Source: Candidatus Dojkabacteria bacterium (GTDB taxonomy: Bacteria > Patescibacteriota > Dojkabacteria > B142 > WJKM01). Taken from it: a stretch of DNA of 9,634 nt. The DNA lies in the NCBI GenBank assembly GCA_020429465.1, contig JAGQLH010000051.1:1-9634 (forward strand), in the 5' to 3' direction. Position 1 is the first letter of the stretch; each line of letters begins with the position of its first letter. Below are positions 1 through 6,553 of the stretch, piece by piece. The position numbers and the translations under genes are program-made. The notes under the pieces are model-generated. The model was not told the origin of the DNA. It did not search any database and saw only the letters and a program-made list of their open reading frames with translations.

Positions 1-2
1 CC

Positions 3-1337
3 CAAATTGAAATCTCTAAGCCTTGGCAACACAGACAAAAAATTGCGGATAAAACAATTCAAGATCTTACAATTATTTTAAAAGACCTTGAAAAGAAAAT
101 TGGTAAACCGATCGATATCTCTTGGGTATTAGAAACAGGGAGATTATTTGTCACAGATATAAGAGAAGCAAACCATGTAAATCCTCATGGGTTTGTGAAG
201 TTATCACATGAAGTTCTTGCAGAAAAAACAAAGGAGGAGAAGAAACAGGAAAAATCAATTGAGGAATATGTAGATGAAATCGAACAAGAAATAGAGAATA
301 TTGAACATAATCCTGTACCTTTAAAAGAGGTATTATTTGACGCAAGAGGGATTGCGCGAGAAAAAACAGAAGAGGAACTGCAACCGATGAAAGAGTCAAA
401 AGAAGACCATAATCATGCATTATCCTCTGAAGAAATTAAAAAATTAGAGCCACTTGCAGATGCTATTTGGGATATACAAGAATTCTCACCGCGGAGGAAA
501 TTAGAACCTACAGTCCTTGGTCTATGGATGGATGTAAAAGGTGGAAAAGCAAAAGGGGTAGTTAATTCAAATTCATTTTACGGGCTGTATAATTTTAATG
601 GGGAAGATGCTGTTACTGCGTTTGGTCATAAGATTTCCGATCTAAACGAGAAGGAGCAAGAACAATTTGTAGAATATCTAGCAGAGGAATTATTCGAATC
701 AGCAAGCCCAGACCCGGCTAAACATATAATGTATAGCATTAGTATGCTTACATCTCAGGAGGGGGTGGATTTTATGGGGATGGATAAATCGGGAATGTCT
801 ATACATCTTGATGATCAGTCACTTTTAAGACTCGAGATGGATGCCATAAAAACATTACGTAATAAATTAGGGTATCGAAATATTGCAGTTGCAATTCGTG
901 GATTGAATCAATTAGAACAGTTGTGGACAATACGAAAATACATTAATGCATATGGGTTACGTCAATCTAGGTCGTTTGAAATATATGTTGAGATAGATAG
1001 CGTACCTCTTTTCTTAAATGCTCGTGATTACATAAAAGAAGAAATAGATGGAATTATTCTTCATGTTGATACGATAGTTGAGAATTTATTAGGAAAGAAA
1101 GTAACTATTGATGATATTCTTGATCATGAATCGTTTTGGGAATTAGTAGAAAAAGCATCCAAGGAAATACATAAAGAACATAGTAATTTTATAATTGCAT
1201 CAAGGAATTTTAAAAAAGGAGAAGATTTATTATTCAAATTTATGCAGTATGGAATAACCGGAGTAATCCTATCCCCAGAGGAAATTAATGATTTACGTCC
1301 AAGGATTTCTAAGTTGGAAATTGATATGTTAGAATAA
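3..1337 (+). CDS. PEP synthase / PPDK-like protein, 3' part only, probably catalytically degenerate
   Basis: The reading frame is open from the left edge, so the start lies outside the window; 444 residues are visible. Residues around 37-58 (KPIDISWVLETGRLFV) match the end of the N-terminal ATP-binding domain of PEP synthase, whose usual form is PQDIEWA..GKLYILQ. From about residue 170 to the end the sequence follows the C-terminal PEP-binding barrel: LRLEMDAIKTLRNKLGY parallels ECEAIKRVREEMGL, and IYVEIDSVPL parallels the catalytic AEIPSN strand with its Glu kept. Between them, where the phosphohistidine domain should be (GGRTSHAAI), there is only a charged, Glu/Lys-rich stretch with no such His motif. 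The barrel also lacks the RTxDxxTNEY segment. The SNDLTQ strand has become HVDTIVE, and the catalytic Cys of CGQAPS is missing (IIASRNF). Known enzymes of this family convert pyruvate and PEP through a phosphohistidine. Without those residues this copy probably does not catalyse that reaction. A divergent regulatory or other ATP-grasp role is possible but not shown. Confidence 0.72.
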   Translation, partial: QIEISKPWQHRQKIADKTIQDLTIILKDLEKKIGKPIDISWVLETGRLFVTDIREANHVNPHGFVKLSHEVLAEKTKEEKKQEKSIEEYVDEIEQEIENIEHNPVPLKEVLFDARGIAREKTEEELQPMKESKEDHNHALSSEEIKKLEPLADAIWDIQEFSPRRKLEPTVLGLWMDVKGGKAKGVVNSNSFYGLYNFNGEDAVTAFGHKISDLNEKEQEQFVEYLAEELFESASPDPAKHIMYSISMLTSQEGVDFMGMDKSGMSIHLDDQSLLRLEMDAIKTLRNKLGYRNIAVAIRGLNQLEQLWTIRKYINAYGLRQSRSFEIYVEIDSVPLFLNARDYIKEEIDGIILHVDTIVENLLGKKVTIDDILDHESFWELVEKASKEIHKEHSNFIIASRNFKKGEDLLFKFMQYGITGVILSPEEINDLRPRISKLEIDMLE

Positions 1338-1365
1338 ACAATTCTCATTTTGGGTACATTCGTAG

Positions 1366-1371
1366 TATAAT
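1366..1371 (+). promoter_or_regulatory. Possible -10 element upstream of tRNA-Pro
   Basis: A perfect TATAAT lies in the gap after the PEP-synthase-like gene. No convincing -35 is seen at 16-18 bp upstream (the bases there read TCTCAT), and the implied start would leave a leader of about 85 nt before the tRNA. Such hexamers are frequent by chance in AT-rich DNA, so the call is weak. Confidence 0.28.
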
Positions 1372-1461
1372 CATCCCGCTGAGAAATACAGTCACTAAGA
1401 AGCTTCACACTGTGGAATAATTTAAGATTATTATTTTATTCGTCAGTATGAACGCAATGTT

Positions 1462-1535
1462 CGGGGAGTAGTTCAGTTGGCTAGAACGCACGGTTTGGGA
1501 CCGTGAGGTCGCAGGTTCGAGTCCTGTCTCCCCGA
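1462..1535 (+). tRNA. tRNA-Pro (anticodon TGG)
   Basis: The cloverleaf can be folded by eye. The acceptor stem pairs CGGGGAG (1462-1468) with CTCCCCG (1528-1534), seven of seven. The D-stem is GTTC/GAAC. The anticodon stem is CACGG/CCGTG around loop TTTGGGA, which places anticodon TGG at 1496-1498. The T-stem is GCAGG/CCTGT with loop TTCGAGT. The discriminator base is A1535. No CCA follows in the DNA (the next bases are TTA), so CCA must be added after transcription, unlike the tRNA-Gly in this window. TGG can read all four proline codons by wobble when suitably modified. Confidence 0.96.
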
Positions 1536-1556
1536 TTAACCAAAAAACCTCAAAAC

Positions 1557-1706
1557 GTGAAATATTACGTATACCTCATAATTTCAGAATCCATGGGTAA
1601 AAAGTATGTGGGTTCGACTAATAATCTGGTAAGACGCCTCAAAGAACATAATTCAGGAAGAACAAAACATGGGACTACTTTGATATCAGGTATAATCATA
1701 TATTAG
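1557..1706 (+). pseudogene. Truncated GIY-YIG nuclease domain protein
   Basis: This 49-residue frame begins KYYVYLIIS and continues KKYVGSTNNLVRRLKEHNSG. That is the N-terminal half of a small GIY-YIG (UPF0213/YhbQ-like) nuclease: the paired Y-V-Y and Y-V-G strands, then the RRLKEHN helix with its Arg. Intact single-domain members run to about 80-95 residues and have a second half with a conserved Glu and Lys-rich end; here the frame stops after about 35 family-like residues. The other frames just downstream do not restore the missing half. I chose the GTG at 1557. The same frame is open back to a GTG at 1503, but that lies inside the tRNA-Pro gene. The fragment starts 21 bp after the tRNA, a common landing place for mobile DNA, so it is probably a decayed remnant. 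A functional mini-protein cannot be excluded. Confidence 0.6.
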
Positions 1707-1718
1707 AAAATTGGAATT

Positions 1719-2198
1719 ATGGCAAAGGAAATCAGAAATGAATCAATAAGTTGCCTATATGGTATCGGCATGATGGCATTATTTGTCCTATTCTTTGCTT
1801 TTATTATCTATCTGGTATATTCATTAATCTCTAAAGCTGCACTAGGGGAATTTCAGGATACACAGATTATACAAGCTACTATCGGGTTTATTATTTCTGT
1901 ATTGGGTGGAACAGTGATTGCAAAGAATTTGGAGAACAGGAATAATAAACAGTTGGAGTATCTTAAAATTAAAAATGAGATAGCACTAAGATTAATAGAT
2001 TTAACAAGCGTTGTTTTACGAGGAAATACTAAAGATAAAACAAAGAAAGATGCTATTGATTTGATTCAGGTAGAAGGAATAAAAGCTAAGCTATATATGG
2101 GGGACGATGCATTGAAGTTAATAAACGATTTTATTGATAAGCCCAATAGTCGAACCCATAAATTACTTAACAATGAATTAAGGAATCAAGTTAAATAG
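1719..2198 (+). CDS. Two-helix inner-membrane protein of unknown function
   Basis: I do not recognise this 159-residue family. Two strongly hydrophobic segments are visible, at roughly residues 15-37 (LYGIGMMALFVLFFAFIIYL) and 50-68 (IIQATIGFIISVLGGTVIA). A charged, mostly helical tail of about 90 residues follows (NLENRNNKQLEYLKIKNEIA...), with alternating Lys/Glu that would sit in the cytoplasm if the loop between the helices faces out. There is no signal peptidase site or enzymatic motif. The ATG at 1719 is preceded by AAAATTGGAATT, without a clear Shine-Dalgarno. It begins 12 bp after the truncated GIY-YIG frame, and the next gene downstream converges on it from the other strand. Two-helix hairpin proteins of this shape occur as membrane anchors, holin-like proteins and toxin partners. 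None of these roles is supported specifically. Confidence 0.72.
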   Translation: MAKEIRNESISCLYGIGMMALFVLFFAFIIYLVYSLISKAALGEFQDTQIIQATIGFIISVLGGTVIAKNLENRNNKQLEYLKIKNEIALRLIDLTSVVLRGNTKDKTKKDAIDLIQVEGIKAKLYMGDDALKLINDFIDKPNSRTHKLLNNELRNQVK

Positions 2199-2204
2199 TA
2201 GTAT

Positions 2205-2282
2205 ACTAGTGGTGCTAGTCTTGGCTATTAAAGTAGAGGGAAAATCCGGTTGCGCATAGCACTGCCACCCCAGCCCTTTTTT
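2205..2282 (+). terminator. Candidate terminator / folded intergenic element between convergent genes
   Basis: The 82-bp gap is more GC-rich than its surroundings. It holds a short hairpin, ACTAG-TGGTG-CTAGT (2205-2219). An alternative long-range pairing joins GTGGTGCTA (2209-2217) with TAGCA...CCAC around 2256-2268. Six T residues follow at 2277-2282, overlapping the stop codon of the minus-strand gene. The T-run is on the plus strand, so it would end the membrane-protein transcript. The stem is interrupted, so termination is only plausible. Confidence 0.35.
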
Positions 2283-2541
2283 ACTCAATCTTCGATCTAA
2301 TATCCTCAAGTTTTATTTTCTTTTTTATATACTCCTGGTCTAGAATTTTCAACCTTCGTTCAATTTCCTCTTTATAATCTTTACTCTCTTGTGTAGGAGT
2401 AAATTCTTTCGAAAGACGTACAACAGTATCTTCTGTGAATAAACGTAAGCCAGCTATACAGTCATCGCAAACATTAAAATCAAATAGATGTCTACATATG
2501 TTCTTATTATCACAAAGTACGCACAATGTTAAATTCCCCAT
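2281..2541 (-). CDS. Small Cys-rich (probable zinc-binding) protein with helical tail
   Basis: This 86-residue protein has a compact N-terminal knuckle: C7-x2-C10, then C16-x-H18, then C25-x2-C28 (CVLC...CRH...CDDC). That gives six potential metal ligands in 22 residues, as in small treble-clef or zinc-ribbon domains. From about residue 45 the sequence is charged and probably helical or coiled coil (KDYKEEIERRLKILDQEYIK), suggesting dimerisation or partner binding. The family is not recognised. The ATG is supported by a good Shine-Dalgarno, AAGGA, six bases upstream (plus-strand TCCTT at 2548-2552). This is the only clear one in the window. The gene lies on the opposite strand to its neighbours, divergent from the transporter gene and convergent with the membrane protein. 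A regulator or adaptor role is possible, but I assign none. Confidence 0.68.
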   Translation of the reverse strand: MGNLTLCVLCDNKNICRHLFDFNVCDDCIAGLRLFTEDTVVRLSKEFTPTQESKDYKEEIERRLKILDQEYIKKKIKLEDIRSKIE

Positions 2542-2547
2542 GATATG

Positions 2548-2552
2548 TCCTT
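2548..2552 (-). promoter_or_regulatory. Shine-Dalgarno of the Cys-rich small protein
   Basis: On the minus strand the bases before the start read AAGGACATATC-ATG, giving an AAGGA core with six bases of spacing. It fixes the start at 2541, and it stands out because the other genes here lack a recognisable core at this distance. Confidence 0.65.
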
Positions 2553-2608
2553 AATTATTAATAATCATAGCAAAAAACATACTACTGTAGAAATTTCATA
2601 AAACAAAG

Positions 2609-2614
2609 TATACT
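2609..2614 (+). promoter_or_regulatory. Candidate -10 element for the transporter gene
   Basis: TATACT matches the -10 consensus at five of six positions. It would place the transcription start near 2620, leaving a leader of about 18 nt before the ATG at 2639. The -35 position reads TGTAGA, a poor match. The hexamer lies in the divergent gap between the Cys-rich gene and the transporter gene, where a promoter is expected. Confidence 0.35.
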
Positions 2615-2638
2615 TTGAACTATATAGATACTTACATA

Positions 2639-3535
2639 ATGAAAGAGTACTTAAAAAATCCAACAGGAATAATAGTATTAATTGCAATTATTTTAGGATT
2701 TCTAATGCCAAATTATGGCATTGTCATTAAACCCTACCTCACATATCTTTTGATGATCCTTATGTTCTTTAGTTTTCTAGGGGTTAATGTATTAGATATT
2801 CCACATACGTCTTCCCAAGTGCTTGAAGGGTTAGGAGTTCTAGCTATTATTCATATTGCTTCTCCATTAATACTTTTCCTTTTCAAATCGCAATTTGAGT
2901 CACATGTCTTTTTAGGGTTACTTCTAGCCTCAAGTGTTTCCTCTGGTATAAGTGTTGTAGTTTTATCAAAGATGTTAGGGGGAGATCAGTTGAAAGCACT
3001 CGGTATAACGGTAATTTCTAATGTCGTTGCCCCGATAATCCTGCCAGTGGTACTTGGGTTATTTGCTGGTAGAACAATCCAAGTTGATTACTTTATGATA
3101 GGAATAACAATCTTTAAGGTCGTAATAATTCCTCTTTTTTTTGCATCGTTGTTCAATAGATCAGTAATAAAGAATAATTTAAAAAAGATAAGTCATTCTC
3201 TATCTTTAGGGGTATTATTTCTACTAATCTTCGGTAGTATTGCGTCGATCCAATCAGATATTACTAAAGACACTTCTATGGCTTTATACATAGGTCTAAT
3301 TGTTTGTATGTTAGTAGGGATTAACTTTTTATTGGGATATGCGCTCGGTAGTGATAAAGTAGAAAAAATCACGTATGGGGTAACAGCAAGTTATAAAAAT
3401 TATACTTTATCAACGGTATTGGCAGTCTCTCTATTTGGATCAGCGGTAGCTCTGCCTTCGGTTATATACATTGTTGTAACAAATCTTATGCTTGTACCAG
3501 TCCAATATTTATCCAATAATAAAAGAGATGGATAA
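2639..3535 (+). CDS. BASS-type (bile acid:sodium symporter superfamily) membrane transporter
   Basis: This 298-residue protein is almost entirely hydrophobic, with about nine or ten membrane segments. The arrangement matches the BASS/ArsB-ACR3-like superfamily: an N-terminal helix pair ending MPNYG; a repeat-unit helix followed by LASSVSSGISVVVLSKMLGG (residues about 96-115), which corresponds to the family's 'pg..a..v..laGG' crossing region; then ITVISNVVAPIILPVVLG, the equivalent of its 'lstllapl..P' helix; and a C-terminal half with a second broken helix (SYKNYTLSTVLAVSLFG). Members carry organic anions, bile-acid-like compounds, pantoate or 2-keto acids with sodium. The substrate cannot be told from sequence alone. 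I start at the ATG at 2639; an in-frame TTG at 2615 would add eight residues with no better ribosome site. A Nudix gene follows after 31 bp and then a propeller gene after 9 bp, suggesting co-transcription without implying a shared pathway. Confidence 0.78.
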   Translation: MKEYLKNPTGIIVLIAIILGFLMPNYGIVIKPYLTYLLMILMFFSFLGVNVLDIPHTSSQVLEGLGVLAIIHIASPLILFLFKSQFESHVFLGLLLASSVSSGISVVVLSKMLGGDQLKALGITVISNVVAPIILPVVLGLFAGRTIQVDYFMIGITIFKVVIIPLFFASLFNRSVIKNNLKKISHSLSLGVLFLLIFGSIASIQSDITKDTSMALYIGLIVCMLVGINFLLGYALGSDKVEKITYGVTASYKNYTLSTVLAVSLFGSAVALPSVIYIVVTNLMLVPVQYLSNNKRDG

Positions 3536-3566
3536 AAATATAATTATACATTTTTTGAAATAGTAC

Positions 3567-4007
3567 ATGTCTTTAAGATATAAAGTTCTATCTGCAGTAT
3601 ACGTTGCATTATTGAAAGATAACAAAGTAGTATTGGCTCGACGTTACAATACTGGCTACCAAGACGGTAACTATACCTTGCCAGCTGGGCACATTGATGA
3701 AGGTGAGACTGCTTTGGAGGCGGGTATCAGGGAGGTAGAAGAAGAGGTTGGAGTGAAAGTTAGTCCAGAGCATATGGAATTTTTTCATGTGACACATAGA
3801 AACTCTATAGACGGTAAGGTGTATATAGATTTCTACTTTACTGCTAAGGAATGGGAGGGAGAGGTGCAAAATATGGAACAAGAAAAGTGCGACGATGTAA
3901 GATGGTTTGGTCTATATAATCTACCAGACAATATATTGCCTGATGTCCAGATGGCTATGGTGCAATTAAAATCAGAGATATATTATTCAGAGGTGGGCTG
4001 GAAATAA
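3567..4007 (+). CDS. Nudix hydrolase (MutT-like)
   Basis: This 146-residue protein is the usual length for a single Nudix domain. The Nudix box is intact at residues 41-63: G41, E47, then R55-E-x-x-E-E60-x-G62, fitting GX5EX7REUXEEXGU with all three metal-binding glutamates. Just upstream, RRYNTGYQDGNYTLPAGH is the signature of a common bacterial MutT-like subgroup. These enzymes split nucleoside diphosphates linked to another group, using Mg2+ or Mn2+. Likely substrates are (oxidised) nucleotides or nucleotide sugars in the cytoplasm, but the exact one cannot be predicted. The ATG at 3567 has no Shine-Dalgarno (GAAATAGTAC precedes it). The gene sits 31 bp after the transporter and 9 bp before the propeller gene, consistent with an operon. 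Confidence 0.93.
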   Translation: MSLRYKVLSAVYVALLKDNKVVLARRYNTGYQDGNYTLPAGHIDEGETALEAGIREVEEEVGVKVSPEHMEFFHVTHRNSIDGKVYIDFYFTAKEWEGEVQNMEQEKCDDVRWFGLYNLPDNILPDVQMAMVQLKSEIYYSEVGWK

Positions 4008-4016
4008 GATAAATAT

Positions 4017-5651
4017 ATGAAAAAAAATCATACGAATATAAAAATTCTCAGTATTGTATTTCTGGTTATTCTGCTCGGTACGTTGTTTTATGGTTATGTT
4101 ATGCTCAAAACACAAGAGCCACAAACTGAACCAGATTTTTTTCCAATAGCAGGTGAACAAATGCCTACCTATATAGATCTATGGGAGGGGAGGGCAGAAT
4201 TTGGTGCTGAGGAGCGTATAACTGCTGATGGTCCTTATAATTATGAATATGAATTCAATTACAATTTACATGACTCGGGAATGGCGGTCATCGAAGATCC
4301 AGAAAACCCTGGAGTTGTGTATTATTTTTTGGAACATTGGAAAGATGGAGATCCACATGTATTGGAGCCACATGTACTTAAATCAACAGATGGGGGGAAG
4401 CATTTTATTGATCTAGGGAAACTATTTGATGTTTCAGCTAATGGAGAATGTTCAAGAAATACTACGTTCGCTTATTGGGATTATGACAATAAAATATACT
4501 GTCATCGCCAGATGAGAGAGCCCGATGTAATGATTCATAATGATGCTATTTGGGTAGCATATGAGTCTACTGCAGATGCAGCAGATGGTGAGCGCTTACG
4601 AGGTATAGCAGTTGCAAAATTTAACTCTTTTGCTGAATTCGAGACAATTCCTCGAGCTGTTCAACACGGTACTAATTTTAGACAGCATCCACTTTTTATT
4701 CCAGAAAATTTTGATGCAGATCCTAACACTCCTGGTGATCAGTATAGTTCTGCCTCAACTCCTATATGGTTTGTTGATAATGGACGAGTTAATGTTCTAT
4801 GGACAGCAGTCCATCCATTTCTGGAAACTTGGGAATTTGCGCTTACACAAAAAGGTCATTACATTCAGTCTAGTACCGGAAATGATTGTCTTGATCCAAT
4901 GTATTGTAATTTTACCTTTGACTATAGGTATATTACTGATCCTTTCCTCCCAGGAGGTAAAAGTGGTAGATGGGATACGTCCAGGAGAGAGGTTCGACAT
5001 ATTGAAAAAGAGCAGGACGGGTATTATTATGCACTCTATATTGGGCAAACTTTGCCAGAGCCTATGGGGTGTGATACCTGTGATGCTTCGGGTGGTGGTA
5101 TTGTAAGGACGACAAATATCACGAATCCAAATTGGGAAACAAATGATGAAATTGGGTCAAGTCTTTTTGTCCCCTATAATCAGGATTATAAGGCATTGTT
5201 TTTCAGTCTCACAGAGATCGGCGGTATTCCGTATGTATATTACGGACAAACTCGTCCACCATATAACCCTGGCAATCCTTTTAAAGGTATAAATCGAATT
5301 TATCGTAAAGCCCTAGTTTGGAAAGATTCTCCAACACTTACCCCAACGTTAACTCCAACTTTGACACTAACTGGGACTCAGAGTCCAACTATTACTCAAA
5401 CAATTACACCTACAGTTACAGTAAGTCCAACTAGTACTCCGTTAGAGGCATGTCAAAACATAGATAGTAATGAAGATAATGCGGTAACGATCTTAGACTT
5501 CTTACCATTCAAAAATTCATATCTCACAAGTTGTACAAATGAAAATACTCAGTACTTAACGTGTGGCTCTGTAGACTCAAATAATGATCAATATGTAAAT
5601 ATTGTTGACTTTGCTGAATTTATTAAAAAGTATGATAAGACATGTAGCTAG
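4017..5651 (+). CDS. Membrane-anchored or secreted beta-propeller protein with TP-rich linker and dockerin-like C-terminus
   Basis: The 544 residues divide into four parts. Residues 1-30 form a basic start plus a hydrophobic helix (signal peptide or anchor). Residues about 40-437 look like a sialidase/GH43-type beta-propeller: an Asp-box, STDGGKHF, is at 123-130, and a blade-like REPDVMIHNDAIWVAYES follows, with several Trp/Tyr-rich strands. Residues 438-478 are a Thr/Pro/Ser linker with repeated PTLT units. Residues 479-544 resemble a type I dockerin: two EF-hand-like calcium loops, DSNEDNAVTILDF and DSNNDQYVNIVDF, each followed by a short helix, with flanking cysteines. Dockerins bind cohesins on scaffold or cell-surface proteins. 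No cohesin is seen here, and the pair of loops may simply be a calcium-stabilised attachment domain. A glycan-binding or glycoside-hydrolase role is likely by fold, but no catalytic residues can be assigned. It begins 9 bp after the Nudix gene. Confidence 0.8.
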   Translation: MKKNHTNIKILSIVFLVILLGTLFYGYVMLKTQEPQTEPDFFPIAGEQMPTYIDLWEGRAEFGAEERITADGPYNYEYEFNYNLHDSGMAVIEDPENPGVVYYFLEHWKDGDPHVLEPHVLKSTDGGKHFIDLGKLFDVSANGECSRNTTFAYWDYDNKIYCHRQMREPDVMIHNDAIWVAYESTADAADGERLRGIAVAKFNSFAEFETIPRAVQHGTNFRQHPLFIPENFDADPNTPGDQYSSASTPIWFVDNGRVNVLWTAVHPFLETWEFALTQKGHYIQSSTGNDCLDPMYCNFTFDYRYITDPFLPGGKSGRWDTSRREVRHIEKEQDGYYYALYIGQTLPEPMGCDTCDASGGGIVRTTNITNPNWETNDEIGSSLFVPYNQDYKALFFSLTEIGGIPYVYYGQTRPPYNPGNPFKGINRIYRKALVWKDSPTLTPTLTPTLTLTGTQSPTITQTITPTVTVSPTSTPLEACQNIDSNEDNAVTILDFLPFKNSYLTSCTNENTQYLTCGSVDSNNDQYVNIVDFAEFIKKYDKTCS

Positions 5652-5728
5652 TGGAGTAGGGAAAGTTAGGTAGTAGTGGTTTTTATGTGTCCGTGTTAGT
5701 ATTATGTACTATTTTTTATATATTTATC

Positions 5729-6502
5729 ATGAATGAAAAATCAAATTCTCAGAGGTATTTAATAGTTTTTCTCCTTTTACTAATAGTGATATTGCTAGTA
5801 ATTGGACTAACTCTCGGAATAGTCTATTTATCTCGAACTGGAAGTGAAAAGGAGTCTACTCCTAATCAAAACACGCCTGATATAACCCAGGATAATGAAA
5901 TGTATGACTTAGATGAAGATGATATATCAATGAATTTAGAGAACAATGAAAGCGAATTAACTACGATATTTAGCTTTAAAGATGGTGTTGATGTAGAACT
6001 AGTAGAAAAAAGCATTGAAGTTTCTGAATTTGGTTCACACACAATAGTAGAAGTTGATTATGAATCAGAAGAAGAGTTTTTTGATAATGTTTATGGTACT
6101 AGCGATTGGGGAACTAGCTTATTCTATCTTCCGATAACTGATTCATATTATGTGTTATACCCTGGTGGGCACAAAAAAGTTTCAGTAGTATCTAAAGCAA
6201 TGGTAGCAAATGAATTGGAAGGCTTTTTCACTGATACTATAGAAGAAACCGTACGAACTAAAGATTGTATTCGATTACCATGGGATACGGTTAATGGTGT
6301 CAGCTTAGAAATACTTGATTGTGTAATTACAACTACATATGGATACGATGAGTATCAAGATATTACTGAAAGAAGTTCTTGTCTTTTTGAGGTGAGCGAA
6401 ACGGAGTATATTATGTTTGAAGTTCCATTAGCACCTGCTTCAACTGACATAAATACCTGTGAAACACTAGCAGAGAGTCTTGGTTCAATGCGGGTTATAT
6501 AG
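5729..6502 (+). CDS. Single-pass membrane-anchored extracytoplasmic protein, unknown function
   Basis: I use the ATG at 5729 (257 residues). The frame is open to a GTG at 5687, but those extra residues are a second hydrophobic stretch before the basic MNEKSNSQRY start, which makes an unlikely N-terminus. Residues 10-35 are a very hydrophobic helix with no lipobox Cys, so it is an uncleaved anchor or long signal sequence. A low-complexity acidic, Asn/Thr-rich linker follows (about 38-75), then a globular domain of about 180 residues. The domain has exactly four cysteines (180, 198, 218, 244), which could form two disulfides outside the cell. No enzyme motif is seen. Upstream, TATATA sits at -12 to -7 from the ATG and no Shine-Dalgarno is present, so the message may be leaderless. 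The overall design resembles the two lipoproteins at the right end of the window (anchor, disordered linker, small Cys-containing domain). Confidence 0.7.
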   Translation: MNEKSNSQRYLIVFLLLLIVILLVIGLTLGIVYLSRTGSEKESTPNQNTPDITQDNEMYDLDEDDISMNLENNESELTTIFSFKDGVDVELVEKSIEVSEFGSHTIVEVDYESEEEFFDNVYGTSDWGTSLFYLPITDSYYVLYPGGHKKVSVVSKAMVANELEGFFTDTIEETVRTKDCIRLPWDTVNGVSLEILDCVITTTYGYDEYQDITERSSCLFEVSETEYIMFEVPLAPASTDINTCETLAESLGSMRVI

Positions 6503-6553
6503 AATTGTCAGGTTGAAATATCTATTCCCGAACTTATTTTTTAATAAAGCAGA

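Noticed and set aside
420..640. Second copy of the ATP-grasp end (LSSEEIKKLEPLADAI...LGLWMDVKGGKA) as an internal duplication
   Set aside because: Similarity to the first copy is vague, and the segment fits better as the start of the barrel domain; too weak to claim a repeat.
1503..1556. Upstream GTG start giving the GIY-YIG frame 18 more residues
   Set aside because: Those codons lie in the 3' half of tRNA-Pro and the short spacer after it; the GIY-YIG homology begins right after the GTG at 1557.
2615..2638. TTG start for the transporter gene
   Set aside because: No ribosome site supports it, and the ATG at 2639 begins just before the first membrane helix; TATACT directly upstream at 2609-2614 is better read as a promoter.
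4612..5106. 164-residue frame inside the propeller gene
   Set aside because: It is a shifted-frame shadow of a gene whose own frame shows signal, Asp-box, linker and dockerin-like motifs.
5334..5445. Thr/Pro codon repeats as a CRISPR-like or tandem DNA repeat
   Set aside because: The units are degenerate ACN-CCN codons within a coding frame, without spacers or a fixed period.
5687..5728. GTG start for the membrane-anchored protein
   Set aside because: It would place an extra hydrophobic stretch before the basic MNEKSNSQRY start of a normal membrane anchor.
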